A stretch of DNA of 64,000 bases from assembly GCF_006175985.1 (NCBI RefSeq), contig NZ_SRSH01000010.1:1-64000 (forward strand). The letters are read 5' to 3'. The DNA is from Methylotetracoccus oryzae. Its GTDB lineage: Bacteria > Pseudomonadota > Gammaproteobacteria > Methylococcales > Methylococcaceae. The notes beneath the pieces are model-generated. The model ran no database searches, was not told where the DNA came from, and saw only the letters and a list, made by a program, of their open reading frames with translations. Position numbers and translations under genes: made by a program. Positions 1-9,296 of this stretch are shown one piece after another. The stretch's first letter is position 1, and each line of letters starts with the position of its first letter.

Positions 1-362
1 AATCCGGGCGGAAATCGCCCTCTCAAACGCGGAATTTGCGTCACTAAAGTCCATTTTCGACGCCTGATTCTCCGCGGGATGCGTCCTTGCGCGTCAACTC
101 GGAATTGTTCAGAGGTTCCCTAATTCATTGCTCGGTTTAATAACGTGCATGTGCGCACGACGTCAATACGTCACGGTTCACGCCACAGCGCTGCCGGGTC
201 GATCATCTGCTGTGTTGTTCAGCCTGCGGCTTTGTGTCGGAACCGCCCGGTCTAATGAACTGCCGATAGCCGCAAATCCCGGCGTCGGCGCGCAACGTGG
301 GACCGAGGCTCCTGAAAACGACCGCGCCGCGACGGCGGGGCTGCCGGGCTGAAGACCCGAAA
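1..362. other. No supported gene (window start)
   Basis: No convincing complete gene is seen here. A short open stretch at positions 2-67 (+) could be the tail of a gene that starts outside the window, but about 20 codons are too few to assign. The region ends at the stop codon of the converging antitoxin gene. Confidence 0.4.
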
Positions 363-647
363 TCAGGCTTTGGTCACGTCGCGCGCGGCTTCTTCCAGCA
401 CCGCCTCCGGGACACCACGCTTTCTCAAGGCCTCGATCAGTCGGGCGGTCTGGCCCAACGTGTATCGCTCTTCGTCCCGGCGCAGGCCCTCGCTGACATA
501 TGACTTCAGCAGTGTCTGGTATCCGGAAAATCCGCGCAAGGGTGCGATCTCGCGCATCGATTCCACGACAGCCACGGGAATGCGCAGCGTGATCGAGGTC
601 ATCGGCCGGTCCTTGTCCAGTCTCTTTTTCAGGCGTTCACTCGGCAT
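363..647 (-). CDS. CopG/RHH-like antitoxin protein
   Basis: A 94-residue basic protein. Residues about 18-55 look like a ribbon-helix-helix DNA-binding fold: a short strand with ITLRIP, then two predicted helices. This is typical of antitoxins of small toxin-antitoxin pairs that bind their own promoter. The ATG at 647 was chosen over the longer open frame (to 1043) because a GAGGAAC ribosome site precedes it and the upstream part has no protein character and overlaps a decayed gene on the other strand. No intact toxin gene is adjacent, so it may be an orphan. The family assignment is inferred from pattern only. Confidence 0.55.
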   Translation of the reverse strand: MPSERLKKRLDKDRPMTSITLRIPVAVVESMREIAPLRGFSGYQTLLKSYVSEGLRRDEERYTLGQTARLIEALRKRGVPEAVLEEAARDVTKA

Positions 648-683
648 GGTGGTGTTCCTCTTCGGGCTCAACACGGCAGTGTT

Positions 684-965
684 GAAGACGGTTCGCCACT
701 CGGCCGCATCGTGCGGCGGAACCGCCTTAAACACAGCTTCGGAAATCTCACTTTGCTTACGACTCCCCTCAACAGTTAGGTAAGCAACGGGCCATTCCTT
801 GACAAGCGAAAGGCTATAGAAGCGCATTCGCTCCTCGCCCTGAACCGAGAGATCGTCCAAGAAGCGGCTTGGGACGAGGACCGGATCCTGGCGCGCGGTG
901 CGGCACTCTTTACCTTGGCGAAGATACTCTGGCCTCTGCCCCAACCGACGAGCCCTGACCAGTAG
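684..965 (+). pseudogene. Decayed C-terminus of a DUF262/DUF1524 (GmrSD-like) protein
   Basis: One frame reads as the C-terminal part of the DUF1524 domain: LKHSFGNLTLLT, then LNS, an in-frame TAG at 777-779, then VSNGPFLDKRKAI, a segment LNREIV and a terminal LAKILWPLPQ before the stop at 963-965. The GNLTLL...SNxPxxxKR...WPxP pattern is characteristic of DUF262/DUF1524 proteins, which include GmrSD-type type IV restriction enzymes. The DUF262 half and the upstream HNH part are missing, and the TAG interrupts what is left. It is therefore a dead fragment of a defence gene. Confidence 0.6.
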
Positions 966-1248
966 CTTAGCGGCAGTAGCGAGGGAACTGGCTACCGGTT
1001 GTGCCAGCCGACTCCGAGGAAGGAGGACCTGCGGACGTGACAATCAAGGTGGTGTTGGGCCGGATCGGGCGCAATGCCGGATATCGCGGTTTGGTCGCCG
1101 AGGACCTCTGGCAGCAGCAATGATACGACGCGGGCGCATGGCTCTGGCGATGAGCCGGTCTATGGGTCATGTTTGAGAGAAGATAAAAAAGCGTAAAATT
1201 TGATCTGTATACATGACAAAACATCGGCCATTATGCTAGGATCGGTTC

Positions 1249-2703
1249 ATGCGAGTCTCAAAGGAAGAACTCATTGCCGTGCTGGCGCCGTTCAACCCCT
1301 GGTGGCGTGGCGAGCCCATAGCGGACCTGCCGACCTGGAGACGAGCGGCATGGCGGGAACTGAATCGATGGGTCACCAGCCCGCCGACCCACCGAGCCGT
1401 ATTGGTATCGGGTGCAAGGCAGGTGGGCAAGACCACGCTGTTGATGCAGCAGATCGAGGCGCTTCTCGAACGAGGCGTTTCACCGGCGAACATTCTTTAC
1501 GCCACTTTCGACCATCCGCTCCTGAAGCTGGCCGGCATCGACGCCGTCCTCGAGGCTTGGCGCGAACGTGAACCGCGCGTCGATGGTCCGGAATATCTGT
1601 TGCTCGACGAGGCGCAGTTCATCCGCGACTGGGGCACCTGGGTCAAGCATCAGACCGATTTCAATAAACAGCGCCGTATCGTCTTCACCGGCTCCACGAT
1701 GCCGCTGGTGGAGGCGGAACAGGAATCCGGAGTGGGGCGCTGGCATACGATACGGCTAACCACCCTCTCGTTCTACGAGTACCTTCAGATCAAGAAACTG
1801 CAGCTGCCGGAACTACCGGCACTCCGCAGTCTGACGGAGTTGTTTGACTGGTCGCAGCCGGAGTTCTATCGAGCTCAGGAACTGGCTGCCCCTTATGTTG
1901 GCCACTTCCACGAGTACCTGATTCGAGGCGGTTTTCCGCAGACGGCGCAGGTCGAGAGCATCACGCAGGCGCAGCGCTTGCTCCGCGAGGACATCATCGA
2001 CAAGGTCCTCAAGCGCGACATGACTGCTCTGTTCGGCGTGAGGCGAATCCTCGATCTGGAGCACACCTTTCTCTACCTCTGCATGCACGATGGCGGCTTG
2101 CTGAACATTTCCGACCTCTCCAGCAACCTGGAGGTCAAGAGGCCCACCGCGCAGCATTTCATCGAACTGCTGGAAGCCTGCCACTTGATCTATCGCCTTC
2201 CCCCATTCGGATACGGCAAGGACGTCCTGAAGGGCCGCTTCAAGGTCTACCTCGCCGACGCGACCATTGCGCCGGCGGTGCTACTCAAGGGCAAGAGCGT
2301 GATCGATGATGCGGCGGCTTTGGGTGTGGCGACCGAGACCGCCGTCTTCAAACACCTGTTCGCTCGCTTCTATCCCCAAAGCGTCCGTTTCACCTACTGG
2401 CACGGCAAACAGGGCCGCGAAGTCGATCTGGTTGCCGAGATCGGTCAGCAACTGATTCCCTTCGAGGTGAAATACCGGGCGCAGCACACGGGTGCGCGCG
2501 AGCTCAAGGGGCTGATCGAACTGTGCGAACAAAAGAAGATCGACCGGGGCTACGTCGTCACCAAGTCGCTGGATGATTTTGGCCTGATGACCGGATTGCC
2601 GCAGATCGGTGAAACCAGACCACAAATCATGCGCCTGCCGGCCCCGCTGCTGTGTTACTGGATGGGCGCATCGGAACTGACTCAAAAAGACGTGCCGGAT
2701 TGA
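1249..2703 (+). CDS. DUF4143-type AAA ATPase
   Basis: A 484-residue protein of the AAA_14/DUF4143 family. A Walker A motif GARQVGKTTL lies near residues 55-64 and a Walker B LLLDEAQF near residue 120. The C-terminal part (about 330-460) has the restriction-nuclease-like DUF4143 segment with the pattern REVDLVAE and PFEVKY. Family members are widespread in accessory DNA and their cellular role is poorly defined; some sit next to toxin-antitoxin genes. The ATG follows AGGATCGG. Neighbours are remnants of defence and toxin genes, so this looks like an accessory gene. Length and motifs are intact. Confidence 0.85.
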   Translation: MRVSKEELIAVLAPFNPWWRGEPIADLPTWRRAAWRELNRWVTSPPTHRAVLVSGARQVGKTTLLMQQIEALLERGVSPANILYATFDHPLLKLAGIDAVLEAWREREPRVDGPEYLLLDEAQFIRDWGTWVKHQTDFNKQRRIVFTGSTMPLVEAEQESGVGRWHTIRLTTLSFYEYLQIKKLQLPELPALRSLTELFDWSQPEFYRAQELAAPYVGHFHEYLIRGGFPQTAQVESITQAQRLLREDIIDKVLKRDMTALFGVRRILDLEHTFLYLCMHDGGLLNISDLSSNLEVKRPTAQHFIELLEACHLIYRLPPFGYGKDVLKGRFKVYLADATIAPAVLLKGKSVIDDAAALGVATETAVFKHLFARFYPQSVRFTYWHGKQGREVDLVAEIGQQLIPFEVKYRAQHTGARELKGLIELCEQKKIDRGYVVTKSLDDFGLMTGLPQIGETRPQIMRLPAPLLCYWMGASELTQKDVPD

Positions 2704-2754
2704 TTCGATATTCGATACTCACCAAAGACGCGATCCCTTCGTCTCTGCGCCTGA

Positions 2755-3065
2755 TTGAGCGCTTGCGGAGGGCGGGCCTGGCGGGTGGAGCTGATCTGCC
2801 TGGCCTTGCCGAACGTCGAGATCTTCCGACTAGGCGTGGCGGAACGGGTCGCTCATGGCGGCCACGATATCCCATTGGCTGACATTGCTCGGCGTTTCCC
2901 GCGGGGTCTGCATAACCTGCTGCAGGCATTTCCCCCGGGGGTCGATTCTGTGCGCTGCTTCATGAATGCCGGGGCTGAGCCGCACTTGGTTTTCGAGCAA
3001 CGAGGCACCGGGCGCACCATTTTTCACCCGCGCTGGTTTGCCCATTTGATGCAGGAGTCTGAACG
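2755..3065 (+). pseudogene. 5'-truncated zeta-toxin-like kinase (COG4185)
   Basis: From about 2785 the frame reads VELICLALPN, then RVAHGGHDIP, IARRFPRGLHNL, CFMN and LVFEQ, which matches the C-terminal third of zeta-toxin-like AAA kinases. The P-loop half is absent: upstream there is only the end of the DUF4143 ATPase gene. The frame also runs on past 3065 into the next gene out of phase, suggesting that the original stop was lost by a small frameshift. It should not encode an active kinase. It sits directly before its usual small partner gene, so the pair was truncated rather than rearranged. Confidence 0.65.
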
Positions 3066-3275
3066 ATGCATCCGCAATCCCCTTCCGATTCCGCCGACGG
3101 CAGCACCCCCACAGCGGACACCCTGGCCATGTTGGCCTGCCTGCGTTCTGCGGTGGCGGAAACGCTGGAGGGCAAGCGCCGGCTGGGACAGTATTTCGTG
3201 CAGTGGTCGCCGGAAGGCCCGCGCTTCAGCGGCCCTGATGCACCCGAGAAAGCGCAGCCGCCGAACGGGACCTGA
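3066..3275 (+). CDS. Small protein usually paired with zeta-toxin-like kinase
   Basis: A 69-residue protein with a predicted helix (LACLRSAVAETLEGKRRLGQY) followed by a short basic/proline tail ending FSGPDAP. Short proteins of this kind (RAA...KRKLGQY...GPDAP) commonly follow COG4185 zeta-toxin-like genes, and here it directly follows a truncated copy. Its function is not established. It may still be translated, but its partner is broken. Confidence 0.5.
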   Translation: MHPQSPSDSADGSTPTADTLAMLACLRSAVAETLEGKRRLGQYFVQWSPEGPRFSGPDAPEKAQPPNGT

Positions 3276-3465
3276 ATCTCATACAGCTCCGTCTGCTCAG
3301 GATCGGCGCGTTTCGTAACCTCAAGGCGCTGACACGGTGCTTTCCCAGAGAATTTGAATCCGCCGCTACCGCACCGGCCCCGCCGCGCAACGCGACCTGA
3401 TCGAGACCGTGGGTCCGTTGCGCGAGAGGCTGGGTGATTAGAGCACTTCGTCGGAAACCCTGCCT

Positions 3466-4575
3466 CTAGGGTTCGCAGGTGCCTGTTTTCAGGCACTGAA
3501 TCTTGTCGTTACGCCAGGTTTCGATCGCTGCCCACGGACCGAGAATCCGTTGCCTGTTGGAAAAGGGTTCAGTCGGATAGTTGCAGCCGCTCCACCATGC
3601 CGCCGGCTTGAAGAGCGTATTGGGCAGGTTGGTAACGGGATCGTTCTCGCAGAACATCGTGCCTGAATAGGCGACAGGGCGAGCCTGCAGATTGATGTAA
3701 CCGGCGATGTCGAGAGCATCCTGGGTCTTCAGGGTGCCGGGCTTGCCAAACGGCATGTGGTTTCTGATCACGCCGGCAAGGTTCGGGGTCTGGATGTAGG
3801 CCGCGCCCATGGTCCACGCACGCCGACCCCAGAGCGAGGGCACGCGCGGACGCCCCTCGTCCGACCGCAGCTTGCCCATGCCTGGACCGTCGGCATCGTG
3901 GCACGAACTGCAGCCCCGATCTTTGTACAGCGCCTTGCCTCGGGTGGCATTGGCAGACATCGTCTTCCAGTTCGGGTCCACGATCGGCATAGCCTCGCCG
4001 GGCATCGTGCGCCATCCAGTGGACGTCTTCATGGCGGGGTCCGTGACGCTATCGCGTACCCAGTTGATGTAGGCGACGATCTTGTTCATCACGTCGCTGT
4101 CCTTGTCGATCACATTGCCGCCACCGCAGTTCTTGATGCAGTCATTGATCGCGTCCTTGAGATCGCGGTTGTAGTTAAAGCTCCGGAAGTAAGGGAGGCT
4201 CGTATATTTGTCCGGCGATTGGTACACGGGGTTACCGCCCGGGGTCTGTGCCGAACCGAAGTGACAGGAGGTGCAGGCGTTCGGCGATACGAAGATCGTC
4301 GAGCCGTCAGGGTTCTTGATGTTGCCATTGGGACCGATGGTGTTGGTCGTGTCATGGGTGTAGCTGAAGCCGTCGATCACATCCTGAGGAGCCTCATCGA
4401 TATTGCGGCACTGCAGCCATGTCGCGTTTTCCTCGCAGTTCGGCACGACGATCTTGTCGCCCTTGCCATCAAGTCCCAGTGCCTGGCCGTCGGCGGAGCT
4501 GCCTCCGGAGAAGCTCGTGGCATTCGCTATGCCGCACATCAATGTGGCCAGCAGCGCTGAAGTTATTGTTCTCAT
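3466..4575 (-). CDS. Secreted di-haem cytochrome c (TsdA-like C-terminus)
   Basis: A 369-residue periplasmic protein with a clear Sec signal peptide at residues 1-19 (MRTITSALLATLMCGIANA) and two CXXCH haem sites, CTSCH in the first half and CSSCH in the second. The second domain (CSSCHDADGPG, PSLWG, IRNHMPFG, DIAGYIN) resembles the C-terminal domain of thiosulfate dehydrogenase TsdA and related di-haem cytochromes, but the N-terminal half is different, so the substrate is unknown. The start at 4575 was chosen because it gives the signal peptide and has a GGGGGTT ribosome site. It stands alone, before the copper operon on the same strand. Confidence 0.85.
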   Translation of the reverse strand: MRTITSALLATLMCGIANATSFSGGSSADGQALGLDGKGDKIVVPNCEENATWLQCRNIDEAPQDVIDGFSYTHDTTNTIGPNGNIKNPDGSTIFVSPNACTSCHFGSAQTPGGNPVYQSPDKYTSLPYFRSFNYNRDLKDAINDCIKNCGGGNVIDKDSDVMNKIVAYINWVRDSVTDPAMKTSTGWRTMPGEAMPIVDPNWKTMSANATRGKALYKDRGCSSCHDADGPGMGKLRSDEGRPRVPSLWGRRAWTMGAAYIQTPNLAGVIRNHMPFGKPGTLKTQDALDIAGYINLQARPVAYSGTMFCENDPVTNLPNTLFKPAAWWSGCNYPTEPFSNRQRILGPWAAIETWRNDKIQCLKTGTCEP

Positions 4576-4940
4576 TATGAACCCCCGTTCAAGGCGGAAA
4601 GAGTGGCCGTGTTGGTGACACGCCGAAGCGTGTTTTTGGGCGCGCCCGCCATTGGCTTTCATGGCCTCCGTCGACGCAATGCCCCGCTTGGTAAATGCGC
4701 TTTACGAACGGGAAGGTTCAAGTGCGTGCCCATGCACCTTGGAAATGACCCTGTCGTCATCGCTCTCGTGATGAAGTACACCGCACCATACGGCCGCACG
4801 GGAGTTCAAGATGCGAATGGAGGGTGCGAAAAGCCTGTTGCTCCAGTTAGTGTGAATAGGTTAGATACGAATATCCCCGACAGTGCCATCGGATTATCGT
4901 GTCTGAATCCAAACATTCTCGGGGTGGACAATAGCTCGCG
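4576..4940. other. Intergenic region between cytochrome c and copB
   Basis: No gene is supported. The open frame at 4603-5055 (+) lacks protein-like composition and runs into copB in antisense. The region should hold the cytochrome promoter and the end of the copper operon transcript, but no clear terminator or promoter can be named. Confidence 0.4.
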
Positions 4941-5870
4941 TCAGAACCACAAGCGGATGCCGGTCGCTACCCGCAATTGCTCGGGGTCTCCCCCTTGGTC
5001 GCGGACCAGCGTCGCCGTCTCACCGAAGCTTTTCCCATACGAAACGCCGACATAGGGGGCAAATTCTCTCCAGAACTCATAGCGGATACGCAGGCCGAGT
5101 TCGAGTTCGTTGAATCCGGAACCGGTCGTGAATTCCGGGACTTTCTGGATCGCCGCGTTCGCCTCCATGCGGAGCTGCACAATCAGTTGCTGTGTCAGCA
5201 ACAGGTCTTTGGTCATGGTCACCCGGGCGGACACCGCGCCGTTCTGGGCGACGAAGGCGAGGGCTTCCACGTCGTAGTCGTATGGCACTAGCCCTTGGAT
5301 GCCGATCGTCAGCAGGCCGCGGACCACGCTGGCCTGCCGATACGTCTGGGCTTCGACGCGGCCGCCGATCTGGAAGTCGTAGTATTTCTGAAGGAAGCGG
5401 CCGTACAGCAGTTGAAAGTCGATGTCGTAGTCGGCCTTGAAGGCGGAGTCCTGTTGCCCTTCGCTTTTGAACCAGAGTCGGTTGTAGTCGCCGCCGTACC
5501 ATCCTTCCATATCCCACCAGTACGAGGGGTTCTCGTTTTCTCCCCCGGCGTTGGAATCGTTCCCGCTTTGCGTCATCGAATGGGGGTTTGAACTCAAAAG
5601 GTTGGTCGGACGGTATTCCAGGATGTCGAACAACAGGAAGAGGTGCTGTGCCTCGTCGTCGACGGGAGAGGGCCAGTCCGGGTTTGACCAGTAGCCGGGC
5701 GGGATGGGACGGTTCCCGCGTCCCGTGTCGGGTGCCGCCTTACGCGACACGACTACCCTGGACGCTGACAGCTCAGCCGGCTGCGCGGAATGGCCCGCTT
5801 GGGCGTCCGTGCCGCCCAAGGCAATCAAGGTGCCGAGCAGCCAGCCGTGGACGCGGGCGTGACGCGGCAC
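4941..5870 (-). CDS. copB: Copper resistance outer-membrane protein CopB
   Basis: A 309-residue protein with an N-terminal signal peptide and the CopB beta-barrel: the motif MEGWYGGDYNRLWFKSEGQ, strands with YDFQIGGR, GLVPYDYDVEA, a conserved LRYEFWREFAPYVGVSY-like segment (LRIRYEFWREFAPYVG), and a C-terminal aromatic LWF expected for an outer-membrane protein. CopB works with the multicopper oxidase CopA in periplasmic copper tolerance. The Met-rich N-terminal extension seen in some CopB proteins is missing. It lies 9 bases after copA and belongs to the same operon. Confidence 0.93.
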   Translation of the reverse strand: MPRHARVHGWLLGTLIALGGTDAQAGHSAQPAELSASRVVVSRKAAPDTGRGNRPIPPGYWSNPDWPSPVDDEAQHLFLLFDILEYRPTNLLSSNPHSMTQSGNDSNAGGENENPSYWWDMEGWYGGDYNRLWFKSEGQQDSAFKADYDIDFQLLYGRFLQKYYDFQIGGRVEAQTYRQASVVRGLLTIGIQGLVPYDYDVEALAFVAQNGAVSARVTMTKDLLLTQQLIVQLRMEANAAIQKVPEFTTGSGFNELELGLRIRYEFWREFAPYVGVSYGKSFGETATLVRDQGGDPEQLRVATGIRLWF

Positions 5871-5879
5871 GGGCGGTCC

Positions 5880-7757
5880 TTAGGCGGCCGGGTCCGTTAC
5901 GGCCACTACGCGGAACATCCCAGCCTCCATGTGCAGCAGTAAGTGACAGTGGAACGCCCAGCGGCCTGGTGCGTCCGCATGCACGGCGACCGAGAGGCGT
6001 TCGGCCGGTTTCACGATGACCGTGTGCTTGCGCGGCAGGAAGGCGCCATGGCCGTTCTCGAGTTCCATCCACATGCCGTGCAGGTGAAGTGGATGTTCCA
6101 TCATCGTGTCGTTGACGAAAGTGAGCCGGACGCGCTCCCCGTAATGCAGATGGATCGGCGCGGGCGCATCGGAATATTTCTGACCGTCGAAGGACCATAG
6201 GTAGCGTTCCATCTGGCCGGTCAGGTGCAGCTCTATCTCCCGGCTTGGTTCGCGCCGGTCGATGTTCGGTGCCAGACTCGCCAGATCGGTGTAGGCCAGC
6301 ACCCGGCGGCCGTCGCCGCCCAGCCCTCTGCCCGGTTCATGCATACGGTTCCAGGAATACTCCGCCACCTGCTGGTTTCCCGTTCCATGATCGTCGGGCC
6401 CATGTTTGACGGGCTCGGCGCCGGGAATGCGCGATCGTCGCGGTGTGGCGTCGAACTTTGTGCCTGAAGGCTGTTCGACAGGATGGTGATGCTCATGTCC
6501 CATCCCGGAGCCTGCGGCTTCCGGCATTACGATTTGCGCCGGCGGCATCGCCGTGTCCGACATGTCCATGTGCTCGTCTCCGCCCATGTCCATCCGCATG
6601 CCCATGTCTTCCATCGTGCGCGTCGGTCGCGGCCGACGCGGCGGAATTTCCGCGGTCATCCCGGGCCGCGGTGCCAGCGTGCCGCGGGCGTAGCCACTCC
6701 GATCCATGGTTTCGGCGAAAATCGTGTACGCACGGTCATGCGGAAGTTCGACGATGACGTCATAGGTTTCCGCCGGGCCGATCCGGAATTCATCCACGAT
6801 GAACGGCTGGACGTTCTGTCCGTCGGCTTGCACGACGGTCATGGCGAGGTCGGGAATCCGGAGGTCGAAGAACGTCATGGAGGCCGCGTTGATGACGCGT
6901 AGACGCACCCGTTCGCCCGGGTCGAACAGCGCCGTCCAGTTGGTAGTCGGCGACCGGCCGTTCACCAGATAAACGGATGAGTAGCCCGTGATGTCGGCAA
7001 AGTCGGTAGGGTCCATGCGCATGCGGTCCCACCGGAGGTAGTCCTTCAGGGCCGGCAGCCACCCGACGCGCCCCGCATCCGCGAGCAACTCACTGGCCGT
7101 GCGCTTCTGGAAGTTGTAATAGCCCGCCCATTTCTTGAGATGTCCCATCCGCAGCTCGGGCGGCTCGGGACTCCAGTCCGACAACACGACGACATAGTCG
7201 CGGTCGTAGCGAAAGGGTTCGGGTACGGCCGGGTCGATGATGATGGCGCCATACATGCCGAGCAGTTCCTGGCAGCCTGAATGGCTGTGAAACCAATAGG
7301 TCCCGCTCTGTAGGATCGGGAACCGATAGACGAAGGTCTCGCCGGGTGGAATACCGCCGAAGGATACCCCGGGGACTCCATCCATCACGGCGGGAACCAG
7401 CAGCCCATGCCAGTGTATCGACGTCGGTTCATCCAGCTGATTCTTAACACGCAGCGTCACCCGCTGACCTTCACGAAGCCGTATGACCGGTCCCGGCACG
7501 GTGCCATTGATCGCCACGGCCTCGGCTGCCTGGTCATCGACGATGAAGTGGCGGTGACCAATCACCAGATCGATGACATCACCTTGCAGCGGGACTTGCG
7601 AACCGGTCAGGGCCAAGGAAGCCGGGGTGGGCGGTCTGGTGGCGCAACCGGAAAACCACCGGGCGGCTCCGGCTGAAACCCCAAGCGACATCGCACCCTG
7701 CAATATACGACGTCGGGACCGCTGCATACCGCGCATCGGCCAGGCCGGTTGCGGCAA
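5880..7757 (-). CDS. copA: Periplasmic multicopper oxidase CopA
   Basis: A 625-residue multicopper oxidase of the CopA family, thought to oxidise or bind copper in the periplasm. A twin-arginine signal (RSRRRILQG) precedes a hydrophobic stretch. All copper-site motifs are present: HWHG, HSHSG, HPLHLHGM and the C-terminal HCHLLLHMEAGM. A Met/His-rich linker (MEDMGMRMDMGGDEHMDM) is typical of copper-loading CopA proteins. The TTG at 7757 lies 4 bases after the lipoprotein stop, suggesting coupling; ATG codons at 7736 and 7727 are alternatives that keep the Tat motif. Confidence 0.95.
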   Translation of the reverse strand: MPQPAWPMRGMQRSRRRILQGAMSLGVSAGAARWFSGCATRPPTPASLALTGSQVPLQGDVIDLVIGHRHFIVDDQAAEAVAINGTVPGPVIRLREGQRVTLRVKNQLDEPTSIHWHGLLVPAVMDGVPGVSFGGIPPGETFVYRFPILQSGTYWFHSHSGCQELLGMYGAIIIDPAVPEPFRYDRDYVVVLSDWSPEPPELRMGHLKKWAGYYNFQKRTASELLADAGRVGWLPALKDYLRWDRMRMDPTDFADITGYSSVYLVNGRSPTTNWTALFDPGERVRLRVINAASMTFFDLRIPDLAMTVVQADGQNVQPFIVDEFRIGPAETYDVIVELPHDRAYTIFAETMDRSGYARGTLAPRPGMTAEIPPRRPRPTRTMEDMGMRMDMGGDEHMDMSDTAMPPAQIVMPEAAGSGMGHEHHHPVEQPSGTKFDATPRRSRIPGAEPVKHGPDDHGTGNQQVAEYSWNRMHEPGRGLGGDGRRVLAYTDLASLAPNIDRREPSREIELHLTGQMERYLWSFDGQKYSDAPAPIHLHYGERVRLTFVNDTMMEHPLHLHGMWMELENGHGAFLPRKHTVIVKPAERLSVAVHADAPGRWAFHCHLLLHMEAGMFRVVAVTDPAA

Positions 7758-7761
7758 GGAC

Positions 7762-8130
7762 TTAAGGACTCATCGTGGCGGTTTGTGCCAGTTCGCGATG
7801 CAGCTCCGCCAGTTTCCGGTTTGCGTCTACCGATTGTTCATCGTTGCGGATCAGCACGTCGCAATGCTCTTCCAATCGATAGATGTTCTTGCCGTAAAGG
7901 AAACTCTTGGCCTTGTATTGCGCCAGCAGCCGTTGGTGCTCGGCCAATCGGGTCTGCGCCGCTTGCGCTGCCTCTTCGAAATGTCGCGCCAATGCGAGGT
8001 GGTCCGAGCTTGTCGTCGCCGTTTCAACGGCTTGCGTCATTGACATCGGGTGTGGGTCGGGTTGGGCGCAACCCGTCTGTAGAGCGGCAACCAGACACAG
8101 GCTTAACAGGGAACTGATCGTTTTACCCAT
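7762..8130 (-). CDS. Small lipoprotein at head of copper operon
   Basis: A 122-residue protein with a lipoprotein signal peptide ending in the lipobox LQTGC (Cys about residue 21), then a mostly helical, Gln/Ala/Glu-rich domain (residues 40-115) with few aromatic residues. It lies directly upstream of copA on the same strand and is probably exported and lipid-anchored. The function is unknown; its position suggests a role in copper handling. Confidence 0.75.
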   Translation of the reverse strand: MGKTISSLLSLCLVAALQTGCAQPDPHPMSMTQAVETATTSSDHLALARHFEEAAQAAQTRLAEHQRLLAQYKAKSFLYGKNIYRLEEHCDVLIRNDEQSVDANRKLAELHRELAQTATMSP

Positions 8131-8645
8131 GGGATTCCTCGCGCTGCATGCCGTTAAGAAACGCCGTTGGAACTCGGGGTGTGACGAACCCTGGAACCAG
8201 GCTGTAGGGTCGGCGTTCGATCACCTCGTCTTGCCTTGCACTGGCAAGACCCTCGTGTCCACTCGCAGCGCCAGCGGGGGGCTGCGTCTCTTCGCGCGAT
8301 GAGCACGAACCGTCGTGTTGGTCGATTGCCGGCACGCAGGGAGGCTGTGTGATTGAATTCAGATGGTGTCAAGGAGAGCCGTTCTCAGCAAGTCCGTATC
8401 GTTACGGATGGTGCGGCCTGATGCCGCTGAGCGTTGACGCTCCGTCGTCGGGCGGATCTGTTGGATTGCCTCGGGTGCCCAAGGTCATCCGAGTCGTCTG
8501 CCTCGGCGGGGCGAAAAGATGACGCTCCGATCGATTCGGAACGAATGAAACGAGATTGTTGCGTTCAGGGATAACGATTTCGTCTCGCCGCGATGCGAAC
8601 AACGAAATCGTTCAGCTCGCAAGGCGTGAGTGTGCCAATCCCCGA
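8131..8645. other. Gene-free region upstream of the copper operon
   Basis: No protein-like frame is seen. The region must contain the promoter of the copper operon, but no clear CopR or CueR box could be picked out. One strong stem-loop at 8573-8612 is listed separately. Confidence 0.4.
8573..8612. repeat. 11-bp perfect inverted repeat
   Basis: AACGATTTCGT at 8573-8583 is repeated as its exact reverse complement at 8602-8612, with an 18-base spacer. There is no T-run after it on either strand, so it is not a classical terminator. It lies 34 bases beyond the end of the small membrane-protein gene. Confidence 0.55.
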
Positions 8646-9098
8646 TCAGGCGAAGTATCGCTTGATAATCGCTACATGACCCATCGAGCCAAAATACTCC
8701 CAGCCCTCCGCAGCAGCGCGGTCCATGGTCTTCTGCACGCCCAGCACATTCGTCACATCAACACGCTGATGCCGCTTGTCGATCAGGGCGTGGGCCCGCG
8801 AAATCGACCGGCCGCTCATGTGCAGCAACAATAGGGCCGCAATGATTACCAGCAATGCATTTCGGATGCGGTCTTGGCGTATGGTTTCTCCCGACTGAAA
8901 GGGGCGCGGAACAGTGTCGGCGCGGTGTTGCCATGGCAGCAGACGCTGCCCTCGGCGGTCAGGCTTGTCAGGAACAACCGGGATACGCAAGTCGCCGGTC
9001 TCGTCAGGTATCTTGAAACGGTCGCATGCGCTGGAGGAACGGGCCGAGTGGCGCTGAACAGGCCAACCCGGTGCATCAATACCTTGCAAACAGTGCAT
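8646..9098 (-). CDS. Small membrane protein with DUF4177-like tail
   Basis: The convincing part is residues 76-150: a transmembrane helix (NALLVIIAALLLLHM) followed by a small soluble domain whose end, AAAEGWEYFG...AIIKR, resembles the DUF4177 pattern (EGWELV...FKR). The first 75 residues are basic and irregular, so the real start may be an internal non-ATG codon near 8870. The function is unknown. It is a single gene, divergent from the 331-aa unknown gene. Confidence 0.5.
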   Translation of the reverse strand: MHCLQGIDAPGWPVQRHSARSSSACDRFKIPDETGDLRIPVVPDKPDRRGQRLLPWQHRADTVPRPFQSGETIRQDRIRNALLVIIAALLLLHMSGRSISRAHALIDKRHQRVDVTNVLGVQKTMDRAAAEGWEYFGSMGHVAIIKRYFA

Positions 9099-9296
9099 TC
9101 GGATGGTGGGCGCTTGCCAAAGCCGCCCAAGTCCACTAGTTTTTTGTGGGTTTCAAGGGTCACGCGGGTTTTGCCGACGCTCAGGCGGCGCGGTGCGCAC
9201 GCTCAGTCCTTGCGATATTCCACCCGGCGACACTCACGGTGGTCCCGCGGAGCCGCGCCGAACCTGTTGATTCCGGGTCTACCGAGGAACCATTCG

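Noticed and set aside
2-67. Open stretch reading like a gene tail (ending LKSIFDA), possibly a restriction S subunit
   Set aside because: Only about 20 codons and no diagnostic motif; cannot be assigned.
363-1043. Long (-) frame of 226 codons covering the antitoxin
   Set aside because: The N-terminal 132 codons have no protein character and are antisense to the DUF1524 fragment; the ATG at 647 has a good ribosome site.
966-1140. Frame on the + strand reading VTIKVVLGRIGRNAGYRGL
   Set aside because: Short, without start or recognised family; overlaps the region of decayed genes.
8123-8335. 70-codon (-) frame upstream of the lipoprotein gene
   Set aside because: Irregular composition, overlaps the lipoprotein start, no family.
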